Shown here: positions 27,142 through 35,244 of the stretch, one piece after another | How positions within the stretch are numbered: the stretch's first letter is position 1 | Layout of the letters: every line of letters begins with the position of its first letter | Assembly (NCBI GenBank): GCA_902806205.1 | Contig: CADCVR010000058.1 | Span: 62,001-126,000, forward strand | Length of the DNA: 64,000 bases | From: an uncultured Solirubrobacteraceae bacterium | Lineage (GTDB): Bacteria > Actinomycetota > Thermoleophilia > Solirubrobacterales > Solirubrobacteraceae | Direction: 5' to 3' | Position numbers and translations under genes: made by a program | The notes under the pieces: generated by a model | Told to the model about the DNA's origin: nothing | Seen by the model: only the letters and a program-made list of their open reading frames with translations | The model's database searches: none

Positions 27142-27330
27142 GTGGCCGAGCCTCCGCAGATCCAGCGCAGCGCCACCACGGTCCTGTCCGGGCTCATGGT
27201 CGTGCTCGGCGTGGCAATCATCGTGCGGACCGTCGCGGCCGGCGGCAGCCCGGTCTCCGTCGGCCTGCTCCTCGGCGTGCTCTTCGTGCTCGCGGGCGGC
27301 GGGCGCCTCTTCCTCGCCACGCGGAGGTAG
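27142..27330 (+). CDS. Small two-helix membrane protein
   Basis: A 62-residue protein with two TM helices (TVLSGLMVVLGVAIIVRTV and VSVGLLLGVLFVLAGGGRLF). Its GTG follows the stop of the first permease with no gap, and the second permease starts 3 nt after its own stop, so it is embedded in the transporter operon. Possibly a small regulatory subunit. No family is recognised. Confidence 0.6.
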   Translation: MAEPPQIQRSATTVLSGLMVVLGVAIIVRTVAAGGSPVSVGLLLGVLFVLAGGGRLFLATRR

Positions 27331-27332
27331 AG

Positions 27333-29369
27333 GTGGCCGAAGCGCCCTCTCCCCGCCGCGCGGACGACATCGGCCACCGCACGCTCGGATCCCCCGTGCT
27401 CTTCGCCGTGGTCTACGCCGCGCTGGCGGCGGGCGTCTACTTCTCGCTCGGCGTCGTCGCCGACCATGCGCTCGGCCTGACCCCGCTCATCTTCCTGATC
27501 GCCGCCCTGCTCTTCGGACTCGCGGCGATGACCTACGTCGAGGGCGCCTCCCTGCATCCCGACCGCGGCGGCTCGACGGTCTTCGCGCGCTACGCCTTCA
27601 ACGAGCTGTGGAGCTTCGTCGCGGGCTGGGCGGTCCTGCTGGACTACATCCTGCTCCTCGCGGTCTGCGCCCTGACCGCGACGAACTACGCCGCCGTCTT
27701 CTACGCACCGCTTGGCGACGGGCTCCCGGAGCTGATCCTGTCCGTCGCGATCATCTCAGGCGTCGCCATCGGGACGATCCGGGGCTTCTCCACCGGGCGC
27801 GTGCGACGCCTGGCCATCCTGGTGATCGTCGATCTCGTGCTGCAGGCCGGTCTGGTGGTGCTCGGGCTGGCGACGTTCTTCTCGTGGGAGGTGCTCACCG
27901 CCCCGATCGAACTCGGGCGAACCCCCCGGTGGGAGGAGGTCGTCTTCGCGCTCGGAGTGGCCACCGTCGTGCTCATCGGGTTGGAGTCTGCCGCGGGGCT
28001 GTCCGGGGAAGTCGGGACCAATCGCCGGGGCCTGCGGCGCCTGGTCACCACCGCGACGGTCAGCGTCGCGGTGGTCTACGTCGGCATCTCGCTCGTGGCG
28101 CTCACCGCAGTGCCGGTGGTCGGCGGCCAGACGCCCCTCGGCGAGGAGGCACTCGAAGCGCCCGTGCTGGCCATCACGGGCGCCTTCCGCCAAGCATGGC
28201 TGGCCGACGGGCTGACCTACGTGTTCGCCGTCGCGGCGGTCCTGACGCTCGTGGAGGCGGCCGCATCGGCGATGCTCGGGCTGTCGCGGCTGGCGTACTC
28301 GCTCTCGCTCAACCGCCAGATACCGAGAGGTCTGGGGCGGCTGCACCCCACGCGCGGCACCCCGTACGTCGTCATCGTCGCCGCGGCGGTCGTCGCCGGC
28401 GCGCTCGTGATTCCCCAGGACCTCGACTTCCTCGTCGGCCTCTACGCGTTCGGGGCCCTGATCGGGCTGCTGCTCGCGCACTTGAGCGTGATCGCGCTGC
28501 GCTACCGCGAGCCCGACCGCCCCCGGCCCTACACCGTGCCGTGCTCGGTCACCTTCCGCGGCGGCCGGCTCCCGCTGCCCGCCGTGCTCGGAGCGGCGCT
28601 GGCGGCGGTCGCCTTCGTCAGCGTGCTCGTCCTCCACGAGGGGGCCCGGTACGTCGGGGTGGCGTGGATGGCAGCGGGTATCGCGCTGTACGTCGTGTAT
28701 CGCGGAAGCCAGGACAACTCGCTGGTCAAGCGGGTGACGGTGCGCGAGTCCGCGCTGCGCCGCGACCGCGAGCAGACCGACGAGCTCGGGGAGTTCGGCT
28801 CGATCCTCGTTCCCATCTTCGACAACGAGCTCGACGACGACATCATGCAGACCGCGGGCCGGCTGGCCGGGGACGAGCACGACGACTTCGACGACGAGCG
28901 CGGCGCGCTGATCGAGGCGCTGTGGGTGTTCGAGGTGCCCATGTCGCTGCCGATCGACGCGCGGCTGCCCGACGGCCAGCTCAAGCGCGCGCGCACCGCT
29001 CTCGCGCGGGCCAAGGCGGTGGGGGAGGAGTACGAGAACGTCGAAGTGGCGACGGCCACCGTGCGGGCCCGCAGTGCCGGGCGCGCGATCGTCGACGAGG
29101 CCCAGCGGCGCGGCGTCGAGGCGATCGTGATGGCCGCCGAGGAGCCGACGCGCATCCGCGGCGGCGCGCTGCTTGGCGGGCGCGGAGGCGCGAACGAGAG
29201 CTTCGTCGGCGCGGTGACCAAGTACGTGCTGGCCAAGGCGACCTGCCAGGTGATCCTCACCGCTCCCGCGGCCAGTCAACCCGCAACACAGGCCCCGCCG
29301 GCGCCCGAGACGCCCGGTGGCGACCTCGGAGCCGTCGGCAACGGACGCCCGAGAAGGATCCGCCGGTAG
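27333..29369 (+). CDS. Second APC permease with C-terminal USP domain
   Basis: A 678-residue relative of the permease at 25225-27141: TM region about residues 20-455 (GVYFSLGVVADHALGLTPLIF, STVFARYAFNELWSF), then a USP-like domain (FGSILVPIFDNELDDDIMQTA, EAIVMAAEEPTRI) and a Pro-rich tail. GTG start with a good ribosome binding site (GGAGG, 6 nt spacing). The pair may form alternative transporters served by the same TrkA proteins or a heteromer. Confidence 0.8.
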   Translation: MAEAPSPRRADDIGHRTLGSPVLFAVVYAALAAGVYFSLGVVADHALGLTPLIFLIAALLFGLAAMTYVEGASLHPDRGGSTVFARYAFNELWSFVAGWAVLLDYILLLAVCALTATNYAAVFYAPLGDGLPELILSVAIISGVAIGTIRGFSTGRVRRLAILVIVDLVLQAGLVVLGLATFFSWEVLTAPIELGRTPRWEEVVFALGVATVVLIGLESAAGLSGEVGTNRRGLRRLVTTATVSVAVVYVGISLVALTAVPVVGGQTPLGEEALEAPVLAITGAFRQAWLADGLTYVFAVAAVLTLVEAAASAMLGLSRLAYSLSLNRQIPRGLGRLHPTRGTPYVVIVAAAVVAGALVIPQDLDFLVGLYAFGALIGLLLAHLSVIALRYREPDRPRPYTVPCSVTFRGGRLPLPAVLGAALAAVAFVSVLVLHEGARYVGVAWMAAGIALYVVYRGSQDNSLVKRVTVRESALRRDREQTDELGEFGSILVPIFDNELDDDIMQTAGRLAGDEHDDFDDERGALIEALWVFEVPMSLPIDARLPDGQLKRARTALARAKAVGEEYENVEVATATVRARSAGRAIVDEAQRRGVEAIVMAAEEPTRIRGGALLGGRGGANESFVGAVTKYVLAKATCQVILTAPAASQPATQAPPAPETPGGDLGAVGNGRPRRIRR

Positions 29370-29379
29370 GCTGCGCTAT

Positions 29380-29406
29380 ATGCACGCCGCACTGAGGGGC
29401 AGCTGA
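29380..29406 (+). CDS. Eight-codon upstream ORF before the TrkA gene
   Basis: ATG at 29380 lies 7 nt after a -10 TAGGCT (29367-29372) and opens MHAALRGS, stopping with TGA (29404-29406) that overlaps the ATG of the next gene (TGATG). It also contains AGGGG (29394-29398), a usable ribosome binding site for that gene. It could be a leaderless coupling peptide or simply a chance frame within the leader. Confidence 0.3.
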   Translation: MHAALRGS

Positions 29407-29837
29407 TGTTCGTCGTCGTCGCGGGCGCGGGACGGGTCGGCTCGGCGGTCGCGCGCTTCGCCCTCGCCGCCGGCCACGAGGTCTCCGTGCTCGACGAGGA
29501 CCCGCTCTCCCACGAGCGCCTCGACGCCGGGCAGTCCACCTCGTGGGAAGACGCGGGCGGCCGCTTCACCGTCGGCACCGCGATCGAGATCGAGGCGCTG
29601 GTCGAGGCGGGCCTCGGCGAGGCCGATCTCTTCATCGCCTCGACCGACGGGGACAACACGAACCTCGTCATCGCGCAGATCGCCCAGGCGCACTTCAACG
29701 TCCCGCGGGTCATCACCCGGGTGATGGACCCGGCGCGGGCGACCTGGTACGCCGAGCAGGGACTCGAGACGATCTCCCCGACCAAGGTCGCCATCGAGAT
29801 GTTCAAGGAAGCTCTCGGCTCGACGGCGGCCCGCTGA
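29406..29837 (+). CDS. TrkA-N (RCK) potassium channel regulator 1
   Basis: A 143-residue single RCK domain: FVVVAGAGRVGSAVARFAL is the Rossmann GxGxxG, with ASTDGDNTNLVIAQIAQ and ITRVMDPARATWY following. It lacks a TrkA-C domain. Such proteins bind NAD(H) or nucleotides and gate K+ transport; it resembles CeoB of mycobacteria in context. The stop overlaps the ATG of the second TrkA gene (TGATG). Confidence 0.88.
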   Translation: MFVVVAGAGRVGSAVARFALAAGHEVSVLDEDPLSHERLDAGQSTSWEDAGGRFTVGTAIEIEALVEAGLGEADLFIASTDGDNTNLVIAQIAQAHFNVPRVITRVMDPARATWYAEQGLETISPTKVAIEMFKEALGSTAAR

Positions 29838-30499
29838 TGTACGTCATCATCGCGGGGGGCGGCAAGGTCGGCTGGAACCTGGCGCGCGAGCTGATCGCCA
29901 AGGGCAACGAGGTCACGCTGCTGGAGAACCGGCGCTCGCGGTACCTCACGATCGAGCAGGAGCTCGAGCACGCCGTGCAGTACGGGGACGCCGCCGAGCT
30001 CTGGGTCCTCGAGCGGGCCGGCGTCCAGCGTGCCGACCTCGTCATCGCCGTGACCGGCGACGACGAGGACAACATCCTCATCTGCCAGATGGCCAAGGAG
30101 AAGTACCTCTGCGAGCGAATCATCGCCCGGGTCAACAACCCGCGCAACCGGCAGTGGTTCGAGCTGCTCGACGTCCATCCGTCCGTGAGCGCCACGGACC
30201 TCATCCTGCGCCTCATCGAGCACGAGGTTCCCTCCTACGGCCTGGTGCACCTGCTCGACCTGCGCGACGAGCAGCTCGAGATCATCGAGGTCGAGGTCGT
30301 CGACACGGCCCCGGCGGCGGGGCGCATGGTCTCCGAGGTGGTACTGCCTGAGGGATCGCTGATCATCTCTGTGCTGCGCGGCGGGACGGGCTTCGTCCCC
30401 CAGGCCGAGACCGTGATCGAGGCGGGCGACGAGGTGCTGCTCGTCCTCGACCCGGGGCTCGAGGAGGCCATCACCGCGCAGTTCGCCCCGGCGGTGTGA
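29837..30499 (+). CDS. TrkA-N/TrkA-C potassium regulator 2
   Basis: A 220-residue protein with an RCK N-domain (YVIIAGGGKVGWNLAREL, ITGDDEDNI-type motif as VTGDDEDNILICQMAKEKY) and a C-terminal TrkA-C domain (residues about 140-215, MVSEVVLPEGSLIISVLRGG). It pairs with the preceding TrkA, like mycobacterial CeoB/CeoC, to regulate the upstream permeases. Confidence 0.9.
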   Translation: MYVIIAGGGKVGWNLARELIAKGNEVTLLENRRSRYLTIEQELEHAVQYGDAAELWVLERAGVQRADLVIAVTGDDEDNILICQMAKEKYLCERIIARVNNPRNRQWFELLDVHPSVSATDLILRLIEHEVPSYGLVHLLDLRDEQLEIIEVEVVDTAPAAGRMVSEVVLPEGSLIISVLRGGTGFVPQAETVIEAGDEVLLVLDPGLEEAITAQFAPAV

Positions 30500-30543
30500 C
30501 GGGCCGCTTGGCTTCCCGCCGGCGGCGCGCGTGCGCGTTGAGG

Positions 30544-30615
30544 CTCCGGGACAGGGACTCGAACCCCAAATTCCAGATCCAGAGACTGGCGTGTTGCCAA
30601 TTACACCATCCCGGA
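30544..30615 (-). tRNA. tRNA-Gln (CTG anticodon)
   Basis: On the minus strand the acceptor arms TCCGGGA (30615-30609) and TCCCGGA (30551-30545) pair fully. The anticodon loop is CTCTGGA with anticodon CTG, and the T-loop is GGTTCGAGTCC. Discriminator base G; the CCA end is not encoded. Length is 72 nt. Confidence 0.95.
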
Positions 30616-30664
30616 GCGTGGTGGCCGCCAGGCTGGGCGGCCGGAGGCAGGATAGCGCGGCCGG

Positions 30665-32473
30665 TCAGGCCGCCGCCTGCTCGGCCCAGTCGCGGTACAG
30701 GCGCCAGTAGGCACCCTGGGACTCCAGCAGCTCGGCGTGCGTGCCCTGCTCGACGATCCGCCCACCGTCGAGCACGACGATCCGGCCGGCCTGGCGGATC
30801 GTGGAGAGCCGGTGGGCGATGACCAGGGCGGTGCGGCCTTGGAGCAGGCGCCGCAGCCCGACCTCGATCTTCGCCTCGGTGTGCAGGTCGACGTGGGCGG
30901 TGGCCTCGTCGAGGATCAGCATGCGGGGGTCGGCCACCAGGGCACGAGCGAAGGCCACGAGCTGGCGCTCGCCCGCGGACAGCTGCGCGCCGCGCTCGCC
31001 CACTTCGGTGTCGATCCCGTGCTCGAGGCGGGAGATGAGCTGGGTCGCGCCGACGGTCGCCGCGGCCCGCTCGACCTGCTCCCGCGTCGCGTCCTCGCGG
31101 CCGAAGGCGATGTTCTCCGCCACCGTCCCGCTGAACAGGAACGCCTCCTGGGGCACGATGCCGAGCTGGCGGCGCAGGGAGCCGATGCGCGCCTCGCGCA
31201 AGTCGAGGCCGTCGACGAGGATCCGGCCGCTCGTCGGGTCGTAGAAGCGGGCGACGAGCTTGGCCAGGGTCGACTTGCCTGCCCCCGTGGCGCCGACGAG
31301 CGCGACGGTCTGTCCCGGCGGGACGACGAGGTCGATGTCACTGAGGGCGTTCGGGGCGCCCGCGGACGTGTCGTAGGCGAACGAGACCCCCTCGAAGCGC
31401 AGCTCGCCGCGTAACGGGTCGGGCAGGTCCCGCGCGTCCGGACGGTCCTCGAGCGTGGGCGCCTCGTCGAGCAGCTCGAAGATCTTGTCCAGCGCGGCCA
31501 TCCCGGACAGATAAGTGGTGTACACCTGCGACAGCTGGCCAATCGGGTCGAAGAAGCCGTTGAGGGCGACGATGAACGCGGTGAGCGTGCCGATCTGGAC
31601 CGCGTCACCCGCATCGATCGCCTGGTAGCCGCCGTAGACGATCACGAGCACGGTGCCCAGGGCCGAGACGAACTCGATCGTGGGGAAGTAGGAGGCGTTC
31701 AGGCGCACCGTCGCGAGGTTGGCGTCGCGGTTGAGCTGGTTGAGCGCCGCGAAGCGCGCGTTGTGGCGCGGCTCCTGCGCGAAGGACCGCATCACGCGGA
31801 TGCCCGACAACGACTCCTGCAGGTAGGCCGTGATCTGGCCGATCGTCTCGCGCGTGGTCCGGTAGGCGTCGGCGCTGACGATCCGGAAGAGCAGCGAGCC
31901 GGCGAACAGGAGCGGGAAGATCAGGAACACGAGCCCTGCCAGCGTGGCGTCGAGCGCCAGCAGGATCACGATCGAGCCGATCAGCGTCAGGCCGGCGGTG
32001 AAGAGCATCGTGACCGAGTCGGTGACGAGCGAGCTGAGCGCCTGGACGTCGTTGGTCATCCGTGAGATGAGCACCCCGGCGGAGCGGCGCTCGTAGAAGG
32101 CGACGGGCTGACGCTGCAGGTGGCCGAAGATCTCCACCCGCAGGTCCTGAAGGGAGCGCTGACCGACCCAGCCCGTCAGGTAGGTCTGCAGGAAGGTGCC
32201 CAGCCAGACGAGCAGCGCGGAGGCGAGGAACGCGAGGACGACGAGGTTGAGCACGCCGACGTCGCCCGCCAGGATCCCGTCGTCGATCGCCTTCTTGGCC
32301 AGCGGAGCGGGAGCGAGCGCGGCCGCCGTGCCGACGATCAGCGCCGCGAACATCGCGGCCACCCGCCACTTGTACGGGGCGAGCAGGACCACGAGCCCGC
32401 GCAGCTTGCGCCCGCGCCCGCTCGTCCCCTTCAGGCGCCGCCGCAGCTCGTCGGCGGTCAGGCGGCGGCTCAC
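30665..32473 (-). CDS. ABC exporter subunit 2 (TM-NBD half transporter)
   Basis: A 602-residue half-size exporter: six TM helices (residues about 25-320) and an ATPase domain with Walker A ALVGATGAGKSTLAKL, Walker B MLILDEATAHVD with the catalytic Glu, and a non-standard signature LSAGERQLV. It overlaps the stop of the partner gene (GTGA, 32470-32473), and together they form a heterodimeric exporter of the BmrCD/TM287-288 kind. Substrate unknown (lipids, drugs or peptides). Confidence 0.93.
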   Translation of the reverse strand: MSRRLTADELRRRLKGTSGRGRKLRGLVVLLAPYKWRVAAMFAALIVGTAAALAPAPLAKKAIDDGILAGDVGVLNLVVLAFLASALLVWLGTFLQTYLTGWVGQRSLQDLRVEIFGHLQRQPVAFYERRSAGVLISRMTNDVQALSSLVTDSVTMLFTAGLTLIGSIVILLALDATLAGLVFLIFPLLFAGSLLFRIVSADAYRTTRETIGQITAYLQESLSGIRVMRSFAQEPRHNARFAALNQLNRDANLATVRLNASYFPTIEFVSALGTVLVIVYGGYQAIDAGDAVQIGTLTAFIVALNGFFDPIGQLSQVYTTYLSGMAALDKIFELLDEAPTLEDRPDARDLPDPLRGELRFEGVSFAYDTSAGAPNALSDIDLVVPPGQTVALVGATGAGKSTLAKLVARFYDPTSGRILVDGLDLREARIGSLRRQLGIVPQEAFLFSGTVAENIAFGREDATREQVERAAATVGATQLISRLEHGIDTEVGERGAQLSAGERQLVAFARALVADPRMLILDEATAHVDLHTEAKIEVGLRRLLQGRTALVIAHRLSTIRQAGRIVVLDGGRIVEQGTHAELLESQGAYWRLYRDWAEQAAA

Positions 32474-34263
32474 AGGCCGGCCGTCTGCGGCTCGCGCGGC
32501 TTGCGGGTGAGAAAGACGGAGTCCGGGAGGCCCTTCTCGACGATCGCGCGATAGTGCGCGTTGACCTCGAGCAGCTCCTCGTGGGTGCCGCGCGCGGCGA
32601 TGCGGCCTGCTTCGAGCACGACGATCTCGTCGGCGAGCGCGATCGTCGAGAGCCGGTGGGCGATGACGAACGTCGTGCGCCCCGTACCGCCCTTCCGGCG
32701 TCGCCGGGCGCCGACGTCGCCCAGGGCCTCCTTGATCGCGGCTTCCGTCGTCGCGTCGACCGCGGAGGTCGCGTCGTCGAGTACGAGGATCCGCGGGTCG
32801 GCGACCAGCGCGCGCGCCAGCGCGATGCGCTGGCGCTGGCCGCCGCTGAGCGTGAGGCCGCGCTCGCCGACCCGCGTCTCGTAGCCGTCGGGCAGCCGCG
32901 CGATGAAGCCCGCGGCCTGCGCGCGCTCCGCCGCCTGTTCGATGGCCTCACGCGAGGCGTCGGGGCGCGCGTAGGCGATGTTCTCTGCGACCGTCGCCGA
33001 GAAGAGGAACGGGTCGTCGGTGACCACCGCGATCTCCGCGCGCAGCCCGTCGGGGTCGAGGGTGCGGACGTCGGCACCGTCGATCTTGACCGCGCCGTCG
33101 GTGACGTCGTAGAGCCGGGCGAGCAACTGGACCAACGTCGTCTTGCCCGAGCCCGTCGCGCCGACGAGCGCGACCGTCGTGCCGGCGGGCACCACCAGAT
33201 CGATCTCCTTCAGCGCGGGCTCCGGCGACCCCTCGTAGCGCAGCCAGACGCCCTCGAACTGCACGTGGCCGTCGCCTTCCGGGAGGGTGCGCGCCTCGTC
33301 GGGCGCCAGGATGGCGGGCTGCCGGTCGAGGATCTCGAAGAGCCGGGCTCCGGAGGCCGTCGCGCGCTGCGCCTGCCCGAGCGACACGCCCAGGGTGCGC
33401 ATGGGCCCGAGGAGCATCAGCAGGTAGGCGTAGAACGCGGTGAAGTCGCCGATGGTCAGCGTGCCGTCGATGACGCGGCGGCCGCCGAAGAAGAGGATCG
33501 CGGCCAGGCCGAGCTGCGGCAGGAAGGCGATGAACGGGTTGTAGTACGCCTGCAGGCGCGTCGAGACCATCGCCTGGGTGAAGATGCGCTCCGACGAGTG
33601 GCGGATGCGGCGGTTCTGGCGGCCCTCCGCCGCGAAGGCCTTGATCACCCGCACGCCGCCGATCGACTCCTCGACGTCGGCGGTCAACTCGGCCAGGCGC
33701 TGCTGGACCTCCTGGATCGCCGGCCGCGACCGCTTGCCGTAGCGCGTCGCAACGACGATCACGAACGGAACGGGCAGCAACGACAGGGCGGCCAGGACCG
33801 GGTCGACGAACAGCATCGCGATCGCGGCGAGCACCAGGGTCAGCGCGGACTGCATGATGAACACGAGGCCGTAGCCCAGGAAGAAGCGCACGGCCTGCAG
33901 GTCGAGCGTCGCGCGCGACATGAGCTGCCCGGTCTGCTGGCGGTCGAAGAACGCAAGCTCGAGCGACAGCAGGTGCCCGTAGATGCGCTTGCGCAGGTCG
34001 TACTCGACTCCGAGCGACACGCGGCCGGCGATCAGCCGGCGGACGAACGTCAGCCCGAGCCGGCCGAGGCCTGCGCCGGCGATCAGCCCGCCCAGGAGGA
34101 GCAGGTCTTCGCGGCGGCCCTCGTTGATCGCGTCGATGCCCTTGCCGACGAGGAACGGGATCGAGACGGTCATCACCATGGCGGCGGCCGCCAGCCCCAA
34201 CGACCACCAGACGCCCGCCCGGTACGGGGCGAGAAAGCCGAGCAGTCGCTTGAAGGTCACCAT
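32470..34263 (-). CDS. ABC exporter subunit 1 (TM-NBD half transporter)
   Basis: A 597-residue half exporter: TM region about residues 15-310, then Walker A ALVGATGSGKTTLVQL, normal signature LSGGQRQRIALARALV, but Walker B reads ILVLDDATSAVD, where Asp replaces the catalytic Glu. With the non-standard signature in subunit 2, this leaves one active and one degenerate ATP site, the usual arrangement in heterodimeric exporters. The -10 TAGTGT (34273-34278) is 9 nt before the ATG. Confidence 0.93.
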   Translation of the reverse strand: MVTFKRLLGFLAPYRAGVWWSLGLAAAAMVMTVSIPFLVGKGIDAINEGRREDLLLLGGLIAGAGLGRLGLTFVRRLIAGRVSLGVEYDLRKRIYGHLLSLELAFFDRQQTGQLMSRATLDLQAVRFFLGYGLVFIMQSALTLVLAAIAMLFVDPVLAALSLLPVPFVIVVATRYGKRSRPAIQEVQQRLAELTADVEESIGGVRVIKAFAAEGRQNRRIRHSSERIFTQAMVSTRLQAYYNPFIAFLPQLGLAAILFFGGRRVIDGTLTIGDFTAFYAYLLMLLGPMRTLGVSLGQAQRATASGARLFEILDRQPAILAPDEARTLPEGDGHVQFEGVWLRYEGSPEPALKEIDLVVPAGTTVALVGATGSGKTTLVQLLARLYDVTDGAVKIDGADVRTLDPDGLRAEIAVVTDDPFLFSATVAENIAYARPDASREAIEQAAERAQAAGFIARLPDGYETRVGERGLTLSGGQRQRIALARALVADPRILVLDDATSAVDATTEAAIKEALGDVGARRRRKGGTGRTTFVIAHRLSTIALADEIVVLEAGRIAARGTHEELLEVNAHYRAIVEKGLPDSVFLTRKPREPQTAGL

Positions 34264-34325
34264 CGACCCTGCACACTAGTTGCTTGGGCAACGAGATTCG
34301 AACGGCGACGTCGGCGCCGCCGCGA

Positions 34326-34352
34326 GCCCCGCCCGCGCTGGACGGGCGGGGC
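34326..34352 (-). terminator. Strong hairpin upstream of the ABC exporter genes
   Basis: GCCCCGCCCG (34326-34335) pairs perfectly with CGGGCGGGGC (34343-34352) around 7 bases. No T-run follows on either strand. It probably ends transcripts entering from the IS110 remnant or the His-rich gene. Confidence 0.55.
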
Positions 34353-34490
34353 AGGCGGATGCCTAGACCCTATGTGGCGGTCGCCCTGGCGGGTTGACTG
34401 CCGGGGCTGGTGGCCGGACGCTCCTCGCGGGGGCTTGTCTGGCCGGAGAACGGCTCCGGCTGACCCCAGATTGAGGACGTCAGCTCAAAG

Positions 34491-34727
34491 TCGTCTTCGA
34501 GGATCTGCCAAGCGGCGGCTGTCAGTAGACGCCGGTGGCCTCCATCGCGACATGCGTGACACGGTGCGCGGCCAGCCAGTCTCGCAGGCCCATCAGGCCC
34601 CGGACCGTGGTCGAGAACTCCGCCAGATGCGGCTCACGGCCCCCGGCCCGGCCCGCAACTCGTACGCAAGCGGTCACCTGCGCCTTTGGACGTCGAGTGC
34701 GGCGACGCGCTCGAAGATCGTCTCCAT
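34491..34727 (-). pseudogene. IS110-family transposase, N-terminal fragment
   Basis: From ATG 34727 (behind GGGAGG) the frame reads METIFERVAALDVQ, then stops at 34674-34676. One base is missing after the codons for LDV: shifting frame restores KAQVTACVR, the normal continuation LDVHKxxVTACVR of IS110 transposases. It continues with LRDWLAAHRVTHVAMEATGVY, where a TGA (34522-34524) replaces the expected Trp, and a further shift gives ILEDDFEL. The RuvC-like (DEDD) N-domain is thus cut off and the serine-containing C-domain is absent. Not functional. Confidence 0.8.
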
Positions 34728-34935
34728 GACACCTCCCAGGTTGAACACGTGGTCGTGTCGCCCGGCGGGGCCTTCGAAACAGACGAGTCTGATGGTCGTG
34801 CTCGAAGCAACAGTCCGGGATCCCGGGGAAGGCCCCTGCACCAAACTAGTGACGGGCCCGCAGGCACCAAGAACAAAGCGGCGTCAACGGGCGACCACCA
34901 GATCATCACCCATTTCATCCACCCGCGGATGTCCG
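34728..34935 (-). ncRNA. Possible IS110 bridge-RNA region (fossil)
   Basis: IS110 elements encode a bridge (seek) RNA in the non-coding end before the transposase. Here that stretch folds: GGGGCCTTC (minus strand, 34836-34828) pairs perfectly with GAAGGCCCC (34775-34767), enclosing about 50 nt with the smaller palindrome CGGGATCCCG. This fits the multi-stem form of bridge RNAs. Expression and activity are unlikely to persist in a decayed element. Confidence 0.3.
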
Positions 34936-34948
34936 AAGGACAGGAAAA

Positions 34949-35155
34949 CTAGTTGGGGTAGTCGCAGTTCTTCGGGATGCTCGAATGCGCCTGGTGGTTC
35001 TTGTGGGGCACCGTGTGGTGGGCGTGCACCGAGCCGTGCGACGTTCCGTGCGGACCGTGTCCGCACGCCTTCTGGGACGGCGCCGCGGCGGCGGGCGACA
35101 CGCCGACGATCAACATCGCGGCTCCGCTCAGGGTTCCTGCCAGCAATCTGCGCAT
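34949..35155 (-). CDS. Small His-rich exported protein
   Basis: A 68-residue protein with a clear signal peptide (residues 1-25, ending SPAAAA) and a 43-residue mature part holding nine His and two Cys (GHGPHGTSHG, HAHHTVPHKNH). This could bind metal such as Cu, Ni or Zn, but no family is recognised. The ATG at 35155 has GGAGA at suitable spacing. It lies next to the IS110 remnant. Confidence 0.65.
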   Translation of the reverse strand: MRRLLAGTLSGAAMLIVGVSPAAAAPSQKACGHGPHGTSHGSVHAHHTVPHKNHQAHSSIPKNCDYPN

Positions 35156-35244
35156 AGGATTCTCCGTTCGGCTCGTGGGCGAAAGCTATGCGTCCCCGCA
35201 GAGACGACCCGTAAACACGGGCGTTCGCCCCCGGACAGCGCGGC

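Larger units (their letters stand above)
34491..34935 (-). mobile_element. Remnant of an IS110-family element
   Basis: A 5' part of an IS110-type insertion sequence on the minus strand: a non-coding leader (about 34728-34935) and the first ~80 codons of the transposase, decayed by a frameshift and a stop. The rest is missing; the sequence past 34490 no longer matches the family and ends near the hairpin at 34326-34352. No terminal repeats are expected in this family, so the outer limits are uncertain. Confidence 0.6.

Noticed and set aside
34686-34952. 88-codon plus-strand frame over the IS110 leader
   Set aside because: It runs antisense to the transposase fragment and leader, with no domain or ribosome binding site; the IS110 reading on the other strand explains the sequence better.
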